Positions 54,644-62,885 of a DNA stretch of 64,000 nucleotides are shown here, piece after piece. The stretch is taken from NCBI RefSeq assembly GCF_025567085.1, contig NZ_JAOQJN010000003.1:186001-250000 (forward strand), read 5' to 3'. The notes beneath the pieces are model-generated. The model was given only the letters and a program-made list of their open reading frames with translations, was not told where the DNA came from and made no database searches. The stretch comes from Bovifimicola ammoniilytica (GTDB lineage Bacteria > Bacillota > Clostridia > Lachnospirales > Lachnospiraceae). The first letter of the stretch is position 1. Each line of letters begins with the position of its first letter. The translations under genes and the position numbers were made by a program.

Positions 54644-54973
54644 TTATTTATTAAATTCAATTAAGTTATTGGTTCTAAGCATTTCAAAAAACATCACAGT
54701 TCTTTTAGTTACAAGCACCCTTTCCTCCTCAAAAGTTTCAACAATATTATCGATTATATCCTGTATGGTATTTACACCGTCTATCTGCTGCCACACAAAA
54801 CTGCCGTAACGGTCTAATTCTATTTCTTTTTCAGGCTCTTTATTAAGATATTTTATTGCAAATGCATTAACTATACCTTTATTTCGAACCTTAATTATTA
54901 CCTTATTTGTCCAATCAAATTCCCATGTATTTTCACTATTTATAATAGGAATTAAGTCAATATAATTTTTCAC
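54644..54973 (-). CDS. PqqD-like small protein
   Basis: A 109-residue protein starting with GTG (MKNYIDLIPIINSENTWEFD). FVWQQIDGVNTIQDIIDNIVETF is the winged-helix-like recognition element of PqqD, which binds RiPP precursor peptides, and FFEMLRTNNLIEF is the C-terminal helix. No radical SAM or precursor gene is near, so it may not act in RiPP synthesis. GGAGG two bases before the GTG lies in a duplicated sequence shared with the end of the OPT gene. Confidence 0.65.
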   Translation of the reverse strand: MKNYIDLIPIINSENTWEFDWTNKVIIKVRNKGIVNAFAIKYLNKEPEKEIELDRYGSFVWQQIDGVNTIQDIIDNIVETFEEERVLVTKRTVMFFEMLRTNNLIEFNK

Positions 54974-54985
54974 ACTACCTCCAAT

Positions 54986-55125
54986 CCGCAGGCACATTGT
55001 GCCGGAGGTATCGCGAGCAAAATTTCAGATTTTGCTCTGTGATAGAAAATAAATGTGGCGCCTGCGACACATTTATCTGTGTGAAAAAATATCGCATCGG
55101 CGTATTTTTTCACACTACCTCCAAT
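54986..55125 (-). repeat. RBS-duplicating palindromic element, copy 3 (140 bp)
   Basis: ATTGGAGGTAGTGTGAAAAA is present at both ends (54985 down and 55125 down), exactly 140 bp apart. The element's frame starts at the GTG at 55113 and runs 47 codons (begins MKKYADAIFFHTDKCVAGA) to a TGA at 54970. That TGA overlaps the PqqD-like GTG by GTGA, and the element's GTG overlaps the OPT stop in the same way. Hairpins match copy 1. Confidence 0.85.
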
Positions 55126-56861
55126 ATAGCCAGAATTATTCCAACAAGCCCCTCTCCTGCAATCATTCCCGAAGAAACTAATATTCCTTTTTCTGACACT
55201 TTATCTGCAAATTTATCTATTAAGAATCTCACGACTCCACCAAGCATAATTCCCGCACTCAGATATATCGGAAGATACATTCCTACAGCAAACGGTAGTG
55301 CTGGAACTCCCATAATTTCTACAGCTATTGCAACAGCTGCACCAATCATTATAAGATTCCATGGAAGATTTCCCTCCATAACACCCTCAACAACTATTTT
55401 CATCAATGTCGCCTGTGGCGCAGGTAATTCACTTGAACCAAAGCCCCATGCATTATTTAACAGATATAAGACACCACTTATGGCTAACGAAGAGGCCACT
55501 ACACCTATTATCTCGCCTATCTGCTGCTTCATAGGTGTTGCACCTAATATATAGCCTGTTTTCAAATCCTGTGACGTATCGCCCGATATAGCTGCTACTA
55601 TACAGATTACAGAGCCGACTACTATTGTACCTGTAAGTGCATTATTAGTTTTTATTCCTGATGAACTAAGTATTACACCTGTAATAATAAGTGTTGCAAT
55701 TGCCATTCCTGATACCGGATTATTACTGCTTCCTACAAGTCCAACCATTCTAGATGATACTGTTGCAAAAAAGAAACCAAATATAACTATCAGAATTGCT
55801 CCCGGAAAATTAATTGGAAATATCGGACTCAGCCATAGAAATAATACAATTACCACAATGCCCGTCCAGATAAGTTTATTATCAATATTTTTATTCAAAC
55901 GTGTTACATTCTCTTCATTTTCTCCCTTTCTTCTTAATGTCTTAGAAAATGATGAAAATATAATAGGCAGCGTCTTAACAAGACTTATTATTCCAGCTGT
56001 TGCCACCGCACCTGCACCAATGTATCTTATATAATTACTCCATAATTCACCAGAACTCATAAGATTAATAGCTTTATCTCCTGGAAACATTATAATATTG
56101 TCTCCAAACATATTAATAAGAGGCATCAATCCTATCCACGAAATTAGTCCACCCGCAAACATATATCCTGCTATCTTTGGTCCACAGATATATCCAACAG
56201 ATAAAAGTGCCGGAAGAATATCTATTCCTATTGCCGCACCTTTAAGTCTTTTTATATCATAATGTACTTCACTGCTAAATAGCTTTAAGCCATCTGCCAT
56301 AAATTTATAAATAGCTGCGATTCCTAAGCCTGCAAATACCAGATTTGCATCTGATTTATTATTTTCACCGGCCATTAACACCTTAGCACACGCGGTTCCC
56401 TCTGGATAAGGCAGTTTATAATGTTCTTTTACAATTAATACTTTTCTCAATGGAATCATAAATAATATTCCTAATATACTTGCCGCACCACAAATCAAAG
56501 TTATCTCGGCATACTTCGGATAGTCTGCCTTACCCTCGTTAAACCACATAAATAACACCGGAAGTGTAAATATCGCACCTGCTGCCACCGATTCTCCTGC
56601 TGAACCAATCGTCTGCACAATATTATTTTCAAGAATGGAATTTCTCTTTAATATTATTCTTATAATTCCCATCGATACAACTGCCGCTGGAATAGATGCC
56701 GATACTGTCATTCCTACTCTTAACCCTAAGTAAGCATTTGCGCCTCCAAAAATCACAGCAAGTATTATTCCTAAAATAACTGATGTTATACTGAGCTCAG
56801 ACATAACCTTATCTGCTGGAATATATGGTTTAAATTCTTTATTATCTTCTATATTTTTCAC
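55110..56861 (-). CDS. OPT-family oligopeptide transporter
   Basis: A 583-residue membrane protein of about 15 helices. NAYLGLRVGMTVSASIPAAV near residue 45 and QDLKTGYILGATPMKQQIGE near 440 are typical of bacterial OPT transporters, which move peptides or metal chelates. It begins with GTG (MKNIEDNKEF). A palindromic element stands directly ahead, another directly after. It follows spoVAE in the same direction and may share its transcript. Confidence 0.92.
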   Translation of the reverse strand: MKNIEDNKEFKPYIPADKVMSELSITSVILGIILAVIFGGANAYLGLRVGMTVSASIPAAVVSMGIIRIILKRNSILENNIVQTIGSAGESVAAGAIFTLPVLFMWFNEGKADYPKYAEITLICGAASILGILFMIPLRKVLIVKEHYKLPYPEGTACAKVLMAGENNKSDANLVFAGLGIAAIYKFMADGLKLFSSEVHYDIKRLKGAAIGIDILPALLSVGYICGPKIAGYMFAGGLISWIGLMPLINMFGDNIIMFPGDKAINLMSSGELWSNYIRYIGAGAVATAGIISLVKTLPIIFSSFSKTLRRKGENEENVTRLNKNIDNKLIWTGIVVIVLFLWLSPIFPINFPGAILIVIFGFFFATVSSRMVGLVGSSNNPVSGMAIATLIITGVILSSSGIKTNNALTGTIVVGSVICIVAAISGDTSQDLKTGYILGATPMKQQIGEIIGVVASSLAISGVLYLLNNAWGFGSSELPAPQATLMKIVVEGVMEGNLPWNLIMIGAAVAIAVEIMGVPALPFAVGMYLPIYLSAGIMLGGVVRFLIDKFADKVSEKGILVSSGMIAGEGLVGIILAILEVV

Positions 56862-57007
56862 ACTGCCTCTCCTTTTCTGAGCGATTTATTGCGAAGAAGC
56901 AGTCAGAAATTCGCAACGGCGATTTCTGACTTGCCATAAAAGCTATTTGCTTTCACTCCAAATCAAATAGCTGTGTGAAAAATCGACATATCAATTCGAT
57001 TTTTCAC
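56862..57007 (-). repeat. RBS-duplicating palindromic element, copy 4 (146 bp)
   Basis: GGAG....GTGTGAAAAAT occurs at both borders, 146 bp apart; the downstream one is the OPT gene start. Hairpins: AAAAATCGA/TCGATTTTT, GCTATTTG/CAAATAGC and GTCAGAAAT/ATTTCTGAC. The end reads GCTCAGAAAAGGAG, as in copies 2 and 5. The GTG-started frame stops after 14 codons. It lies between spoVAE and the OPT gene. Confidence 0.8.
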
Positions 57008-57022
57008 ACCATCTCCATTTCA

Positions 57023-57391
57023 TTAACCCTGCATTTTAGATTTGAATATAAGTGATGCAATAAAGCCCGCAATTAAAGCGCCTGATATCCCCACAGCACT
57101 CGCCTTAAAGCCACCCATAAATACACCTAATAATCCATGCTCATCAACTGCTTCTTTTACACCTTTAAACAATGTATTACCAAAACCGAGCAAAGGTACA
57201 CTTGCACCTGCTCCTGCAAAATCTATAAATGACTGATATATTCCAATAGCACCCAGAATACTTCCAAGCACAACCAGGCCAACCATTATTCTTCCCGGAG
57301 TAAGTTTTGTTTTATCTATAAATATCTGCACAACTGCACAGATTATTCCTCCAATTATAAATGCTTTAATTACATCCACCACCATTGACAT
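57023..57391 (-). CDS. spoVAE: Stage V sporulation protein AE
   Basis: A 122-residue membrane protein with about four helices (VVDVIKAFIIGGIICAVVQIF; GFGNTLFKGVKEAVDEHGLLGVFMGGFKASAVG). SpoVA proteins form the channel that moves dipicolinic acid into the forespore and out at germination. GGAGG lies before the ATG, which overlaps the spoVAD stop. It is last of the spoVA set; an element and the OPT gene follow. Confidence 0.93.
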   Translation of the reverse strand: MSMVVDVIKAFIIGGIICAVVQIFIDKTKLTPGRIMVGLVVLGSILGAIGIYQSFIDFAGAGASVPLLGFGNTLFKGVKEAVDEHGLLGVFMGGFKASAVGISGALIAGFIASLIFKSKMQG

Positions 57392-58440
57392 TACTCCACC
57401 TCCACATTTTGAATAATTACACCATGTGCAATTCCCGGTACTGTCTGTCCCTCATTAAAACTGACTGTCGATAGTAATGCACCTGTTGGTACAAATAGCA
57501 CTTTTTTCCAAACTCCTGTTTTAATATTATTAAGTATATAACCACACAATACAGAGGCCGAACAGCCACAACCACTTCCACCTGCGTGTGTATCCTGTTT
57601 CTCGCTGTCAAATATCTCTATTCCGCAATCCATATGATTTTCACTAATATCAATTCCCTTTTCCTTAAGAAGCGAAATAAGGATTGTCTGACCTATATAT
57701 CCTAAGTCTCCTGTAATTATTTTATCGTACTCATCAGGTCTGTAATTGAAATCTTTGAGATTATTCTCGATAACGTCGGCTGCTGCTGGAGCCATACATG
57801 CTCCCATATTCATTGAATCTCTTACACCATAATCAATAATTTTACCTGTTGTAACACCCTTTATTGCTGCCTTTGCCATTGTACAATCTACTTTTTTCCT
57901 ATCTACAATTGTAACCGCACCACATCCTGTTACTGTCCAGGTTGCAGAATATGGTCGCTGGTTACCATATTCTAATGGAAATCTAAATGTTTTTTCAGCA
58001 CTTGCAAAATGACTTGATGCCAACGCAATTATCTTATCAGCATAACCGCCTGCAACTGTCATTGCTCCAAGACTTATCGCTTCACCCATTGTAGAACATG
58101 CACCATACAGTCCGAAAAGTGGAATTTCAAAATTCATTAATCCAAATGTTGATGCAATTAGCTGTCCCATTAAATCACCTGCAAAGATATATCTTATATC
58201 CTTTTTATCAAGTGATGATTTTGCCATAAGTAATTTAACAGTTTTCTCCTGCAATGCACTTTCAGCCTTTTCCCATGTATCGCAGCCAAACATATCATCA
58301 CTGACAAATGTATCAAACGTATCTTTCAAAGGACCTTCGCCCTCTTTACTGCCACAGATACACGCACTTTCCATAATATATGGCATCTCTGCAAATTCAA
58401 TACTCTGCATCCCTTTCATCTGATTAACCCTGCCACTCAA
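57391..58440 (-). CDS. spoVAD: Stage V sporulation protein AD
   Basis: A 349-residue thiolase-fold protein that binds dipicolinic acid in the SpoVA channel. LFGLYGACSTMGEAISLGA carries the thiolase-like Cys region and GGSGCGCSASVLCGYIL is near the end. The frame is open 23 codons further, but AGGAGG eight bases before TTG at 58440 gives MSGRVNQMKGMQSIEFAEM, the best start. It sits 26 bp after spoVAC. Confidence 0.93.
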   Translation of the reverse strand: MSGRVNQMKGMQSIEFAEMPYIMESACICGSKEGEGPLKDTFDTFVSDDMFGCDTWEKAESALQEKTVKLLMAKSSLDKKDIRYIFAGDLMGQLIASTFGLMNFEIPLFGLYGACSTMGEAISLGAMTVAGGYADKIIALASSHFASAEKTFRFPLEYGNQRPYSATWTVTGCGAVTIVDRKKVDCTMAKAAIKGVTTGKIIDYGVRDSMNMGACMAPAAADVIENNLKDFNYRPDEYDKIITGDLGYIGQTILISLLKEKGIDISENHMDCGIEIFDSEKQDTHAGGSGCGCSASVLCGYILNNIKTGVWKKVLFVPTGALLSTVSFNEGQTVPGIAHGVIIQNVEVE

Positions 58441-58466
58441 TCTATTTACCTCCTTTATCCATTTTA

Positions 58467-58925
58467 TTAAAATAATGTAGTTATCCAGTAGATAATACCT
58501 AACAGCCAACTGCTTAAAGTTCCATATAGAATAACCGGACCTGCAATTGTAAATATCTTGCAGCCTAATCCCATTACCATTCCCTCGGCCCTAAACTCTA
58601 TTGCGGGAGCAGCTACAGAATTAGCAAATCCCGTTATTGGTACAAGTGCTCCTGCTCCACCTAATTTACCAATCTTCGGATAAATATTTAATCCTGTCAG
58701 AAATGCTGATAAAAAAATCAATATCAATAAAGTAATACTGTTAGCGTGTTCTTCTCCAACACCATAATTTTTTAATATATCACCTATCATTTGTCCGATT
58801 GAACATATTATTCCACCGACAATGAAAGCCCATAACATATCTATCCACATATTATTTTCTTTTGTAACAGATTTAACGAACTCATTATATTTTTTACTCA
58901 ATTCCTTATCGTCTTTTACCTGCAT
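58467..58925 (-). CDS. spoVAC: Stage V sporulation protein AC
   Basis: A 152-residue membrane protein: cytoplasmic start (MQVKDDKELSKKYNEF), then five helices including MLWAFIVGGIICSIGQMIGD and GAGALVPITGFANSVAAPAIEF. In Bacillus SpoVAC is a mechanosensitive channel for dipicolinic acid release. GGAGG five bases before the ATG decides the start. It follows spoVAB by 15 bp. Confidence 0.93.
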   Translation of the reverse strand: MQVKDDKELSKKYNEFVKSVTKENNMWIDMLWAFIVGGIICSIGQMIGDILKNYGVGEEHANSITLLILIFLSAFLTGLNIYPKIGKLGGAGALVPITGFANSVAAPAIEFRAEGMVMGLGCKIFTIAGPVILYGTLSSWLLGIIYWITTLF

Positions 58926-58939
58926 CTTTACCTCCATTT

Positions 58940-59359
58940 CTAATCAATTGCAAAATATATTATATTTCCAATAAATTTACCTACTGCAACAGCAAGCAGA
59001 ACATATTTCGTATGATTTCTTATATTAAATTTTCTAAAAATAATTGTAGACACATCTAATGCCTCTGCTAATGATAATGCAAGGCATCCAACAAAAATCC
59101 CAAAAAACATACCTATTATACCTAGGATTATGACATTTAATATCCATAATGACGCTAAGCCAATTCTATAAATATAAATGAAATTTGCAAGTGTAGTTCC
59201 TATAAAAACGCAATATTCATATACCCTGACTTTATCCTGTGTCTTTGTTCTCCATGCAAGTCTTGTTATGACACCTAAGGAAGTCAGTAATCCACATACA
59301 CCGCTTGCAACAATATTTCCCATACATAAACCCCAGAAAGCTAAAAGTAGTGTTCGCAT
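58940..59359 (-). CDS. spoVAB: Stage V sporulation protein AB
   Basis: A 139-residue membrane protein with four helices (LLLAFWGLCMGNIVASGVCG; YCVFIGTTLANFIYIYRIGL). It matches SpoVAB, part of the dipicolinic acid channel. AAGGG before the ATG supports the start. It stands between the short SpoVAA-like gene and spoVAC. Confidence 0.88.
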   Translation of the reverse strand: MRTLLLAFWGLCMGNIVASGVCGLLTSLGVITRLAWRTKTQDKVRVYEYCVFIGTTLANFIYIYRIGLASLWILNVIILGIIGMFFGIFVGCLALSLAEALDVSTIIFRKFNIRNHTKYVLLAVAVGKFIGNIIYFAID

Positions 59360-59373
59360 TTTATATCCCTTCT

Positions 59374-59703
59374 CTAACTTTTTTTCTTACTCTGTAAATA
59401 AGTCTGAACATCATCATCATATTGCTGCATTTTAAGTTCTATCGGAGTAGGCTCACTATTTTTCTTCTTTTTATTAAAACAATTAAAAAATACGGTTATT
59501 CCAATGGCTATTCCTATTCCATATGTTAATTCCAATATACCAAAACCTGTATGTTCCCTGCCCTCTACCAATTTATATATCTTTTGAAACAAATCACCTA
59601 CTCCTACGTCCTCATTAAATGACATAATCGCAAAAGCAGAACCAAATAATACAATAATACATATCAGAACCGTTTTTGTGTTCTCTTTAAAACTAGAATT
59701 CAT
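59374..59703 (-). CDS. spoVAA: Short SpoVAA-like protein
   Basis: A 109-residue protein with two membrane segments (residues 10-28 and 57-75, GILELTYGIGIAIGITVFFN) and a charged tail. The layout equals the C-terminal half of SpoVAA; the usual N-terminal soluble domain of about 90 residues is absent. Position at the head of spoVAB-AC-AD-AE supports the name. GGAGATAGTG lies upstream with a short GTG AAA TAA frame overlapping the region before the ATG. Confidence 0.65.
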   Translation of the reverse strand: MNSSFKENTKTVLICIIVLFGSAFAIMSFNEDVGVGDLFQKIYKLVEGREHTGFGILELTYGIGIAIGITVFFNCFNKKKKNSEPTPIELKMQQYDDDVQTYLQSKKKS

Positions 59704-59795
59704 ATTATTTCACTATCTCCATTCCATTTTTCTTAATTAATATTTTGTATCATTTTCTATAAATTATACTAATAATCCCACAGGAAGTAATTTTT

Positions 59796-59939
59796 AGAAT
59801 AAAGAATGTCGCTTGTGACATTCTCCGCCTGTGGCGGATTGCTATAGCAACATTTTCTGCTCCGCCACTGTGCGATCCTCGCGGAGCGTTTTTTACTTAC
59901 CAGGACAATTTCAACGAATTTTCCTGGTAAGCAAAAAAA
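59796..59939. repeat. Triple-hairpin intergenic repeat, copy 2
   Basis: Same order as 23300-23410 (GAATGTCGC.. , CTCCGC.., CTTACCAGG..CCTGGTAAG) with about 34 additional bases (TGGCGGATTGCTATAGCAAC region, itself palindromic) in the middle. Confidence 0.8.
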
Positions 59940-60003
59940 GAAGTCTTTGCAAATCAAAACATAATCCACTGTCCCGGATAGTTTTATTGCAAAAACTTCT
60001 CTT
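59932..60003 (-). terminator. Terminator after the chemoreceptor gene
   Basis: On the minus strand AGAAGTTTTTGCAA pairs with TTGCAAAGACTTCT and is followed by T7. Confidence 0.75.
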
Positions 60004-60083
60004 TATTCTTTTATTAATTTATTATTTTTTATCAGTTGGTAGTTTTAAACATTCAAATCCTAGTCAATTCATCACAATATCCA

Positions 60084-62774
60084 TTAATCTTCTGAATTAA
60101 CTTCTTCTGAATCTGCCTCTTCAAAGCCTGCTTCTTCCATATTAACTTCTTCTGAATCAATTTCTTCTAAATTCGCCTCTTCTAAAGCGACTGCGTCTGA
60201 ATCAGCTTCTTCCAGACTTACTTCCTCTGAATTTACATCGTCAGAATTAACTTCCTCTGGCTTAACTTCTTCTGAATTTATTTTCTCTAGAGCAGACTCT
60301 TCTTCCTTAGGTTCTTCCTGGTTTAATTCACTTTCAAGATATTCTCCGACCTTGAAAATGCTTACTGATTCATCAAGTTCTGTAGAATTAGTATTTAACT
60401 GTTTAACTGCACCATATAATACCTCAACAGCTTTCAACTGTTTATCAGCATTTCGGCTAAGTTCTGTAGATGCTGCTTCTGTTTCATTAGATGTTGCAGA
60501 TATACTTGATATTGCCTCTAATGTATCATTCTTAGCCATCTCAATACCTTTAACATTTATTGAAATTGTATCCAAATCATGAGCAAGTGTTGTTACATGA
60601 CCTTTTATATCCTGGAATACATTAACTGTAGTTCCAAGAGCTTCAGCCTGATAAGATACAATATCATCTGCCTTTCTGGCTGTCTCAATGGTTTTGCCCA
60701 TTCTTTCCTGTATTCTGCTTACGATTTCACCAATCTGTCTACCTGCTTCACTTGACTGCTCAGCAAGTTTTCTTATCTCATCTGATACAACTGCAAATCC
60801 TCTGCCTGCTTCACCTGCCCTTGCTGCTTCAATACTTGCATTAAGAGAAAGAAGATTGGTTTCATCTGCAATCTCATTAATTGCTGCAATAATTGTATTA
60901 ATCGCTTTAGATTCTCTCTCTAATTCATTAATATCATTAATAATATCTTTTGTTATCTTCGTTGTATCCTGAACCCTGTTGCCTAACTCTGATACAATAA
61001 CCATTCCATCATCTACGGTATCCTGTGTCTGACTGGCTATTCTCTCTATTTCATTAGTATTTTCGTATACAACTGAAATCTTATCTGCCAAATCTGACAT
61101 CTGATGCAAACAATTCTCTGTATCTTCTGACTGTTGTATTAATCCAGCTTCAATATAACCTATGGATTCAGTAATGTCCTTTGTGGCATTATAAAGTACT
61201 TCTGAATTGTCACTAACCTGACCTGCTGATTGCTGAACCTGCTCACTCACTTTTGTCATCTTGATGATAAGATGTTTAATACTCTTAATCATATTACCGA
61301 TGTTCCCTGACAACAGATGGAATTCATCTTTACGCTTCATAGTGATTGTTCCTGTCAGATCACCCTCGGCTGTCTGTTTCATTACAGCATTAATCTTATT
61401 TATTGCTTTAGCTATTCCCATAGCAAGAAGTGAACCAACAATTACAGCTATTATACAGCATGCAATTATTGTAACAATTGTATATATCTTTATATCATTT
61501 GCCTTTTCAATAATTACATTCTTAGGAACCATTGCACAAACATAGCCATCACCGGTTGCTACTTTGTCATATAAGAATAAATATGACTCACCTTTATATT
61601 TGACATATGTATATCCGCCTTTTTCCTTTTCTTTAATCTTCTTAAAGAAGCTCTTATCGCTGAATGTAAAACTTTCTTTACCACTTATGACTTCATTTCC
61701 ATCGCTTGTGATAAAACCTTTAATACTCTTATCACCAACTTTAGCATTGTCTAATATATCCTGGATAAATGATTTCTTAACATCAATTATCATATAACCA
61801 ACTGGTTTATTATTGCTGTCATTAATCTTCTTTACAAGTGCAAGTGCGTAATCATCCTGACTGTAATTCATCAATTCATCAATTTCAGGGTGACTGCTGA
61901 TCCAACACATATTATTCTCCATATTGGCTTCTACATATTTACCTGTTTCTGAATTAACAAATGCATTGTATAAATCCTTCTTCTTCACAACACCCGTATT
62001 AGATATTGAATTCTTCTGATTTTTACTAAATGCAATAATACTCTGGATATATTTATCAGCTACAGCCTCATTTACTACCGCACCTTTTGCTTCAATTTCG
62101 TAATTTGAATCATACATTCCACCGAAATGTGAACTAATTGCACTATTTACTGAAATACGTGTAGATGTCAATTCAATACTTTCAAATCCTAATTCGAAAT
62201 ACTCCTTTAACATATCAACACTAGTATATGTTAATGATTCAGCATTATCTTTAAGTCCCTGCTCTGACTTAGAATAAATAATAATGCCGACAATAATGAA
62301 CAAACAGACAGGTAATAAAAACGCTCCTATCAACTTACTCTGTATTCCTCTTAATCTCGATATTTTCTTTATTTCCTCTAATCCAGCCACTTTATCTGTA
62401 TTCTTATTACTATTCCTAACATTTTTCTCCCTAGGAACTTTAGGTTCTTTTACCTTCTTCTCATTTAGAATCTTCGGCTCTTTTACTTTTTTCTCCTTTG
62501 GGAGTCTTGGTTCTTTCGCCTTCTTCTCCTTTAGAATCTTCGGCTCTTTTACTTTTTTCTCCTTTGGGAGTCTTGGCTCTTTTGCCTTCTTCTCCTTCGG
62601 TTCTCTTACTTTCTTTTCCTTTTTAGGCTTTGGTTCTTTTATCTTATTTTTTGATGTTCTCTTATTATCCGCAGGATTAAGCTCATCATCTTCCATTTGC
62701 TCCAAAACCTCTATATTATTGGCGCTATTATCTACACCTTCTATATCTGTAGTGCCTTTATTCATTTCTTCCAT
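60084..62774 (-). CDS. Methyl-accepting chemotaxis protein with long charged ends
   Basis: An 896-residue receptor: a Lys/Pro/Glu repeat region before TM1 (residues 30-140, units such as KEKKVKEPKILNEKKVKEP), TM1 (SKLIGAFLLPVCLFIIVGIIIY), a Cache-type ligand domain (to about residue 410), TM2, HAMP, and the signalling domain with hairpin tip EIADETNLLSLNASIEAARAGEAGRGFAVVSDEIRKLAEQS (core shown in part). The C-terminus ends in an acidic Glu/Val/Asn/Asp repeat. It lies between sigF and spoVAA, an unusual place. Start at 62774 is uncertain between two ATGs. Confidence 0.88.
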   Translation of the reverse strand: MEEMNKGTTDIEGVDNSANNIEVLEQMEDDELNPADNKRTSKNKIKEPKPKKEKKVREPKEKKAKEPRLPKEKKVKEPKILKEKKAKEPRLPKEKKVKEPKILNEKKVKEPKVPREKNVRNSNKNTDKVAGLEEIKKISRLRGIQSKLIGAFLLPVCLFIIVGIIIYSKSEQGLKDNAESLTYTSVDMLKEYFELGFESIELTSTRISVNSAISSHFGGMYDSNYEIEAKGAVVNEAVADKYIQSIIAFSKNQKNSISNTGVVKKKDLYNAFVNSETGKYVEANMENNMCWISSHPEIDELMNYSQDDYALALVKKINDSNNKPVGYMIIDVKKSFIQDILDNAKVGDKSIKGFITSDGNEVISGKESFTFSDKSFFKKIKEKEKGGYTYVKYKGESYLFLYDKVATGDGYVCAMVPKNVIIEKANDIKIYTIVTIIACCIIAVIVGSLLAMGIAKAINKINAVMKQTAEGDLTGTITMKRKDEFHLLSGNIGNMIKSIKHLIIKMTKVSEQVQQSAGQVSDNSEVLYNATKDITESIGYIEAGLIQQSEDTENCLHQMSDLADKISVVYENTNEIERIASQTQDTVDDGMVIVSELGNRVQDTTKITKDIINDINELERESKAINTIIAAINEIADETNLLSLNASIEAARAGEAGRGFAVVSDEIRKLAEQSSEAGRQIGEIVSRIQERMGKTIETARKADDIVSYQAEALGTTVNVFQDIKGHVTTLAHDLDTISINVKGIEMAKNDTLEAISSISATSNETEAASTELSRNADKQLKAVEVLYGAVKQLNTNSTELDESVSIFKVGEYLESELNQEEPKEEESALEKINSEEVKPEEVNSDDVNSEEVSLEEADSDAVALEEANLEEIDSEEVNMEEAGFEEADSEEVNSED

Positions 62775-62885
62775 CTTCCGCACACCTGCCTTTTTATCAG
62801 TATGCATCTATTATACAATAATATATACAAAATCTCTAGTCTTTTTGACGTTTTTTATGCTAATTTGTCTAATTTTAACAAAACT

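Larger units (their letters stand above)
59704..60083. other. Intergenic region with triple-hairpin repeat and terminator
   Basis: No gene is seen in 380 bp. It contains the second copy of the triple-hairpin repeat (59796-59939) and the chemoreceptor terminator, so the spoVA genes must have their own promoter here; a sigma-G type site was not identified. Confidence 0.6.
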
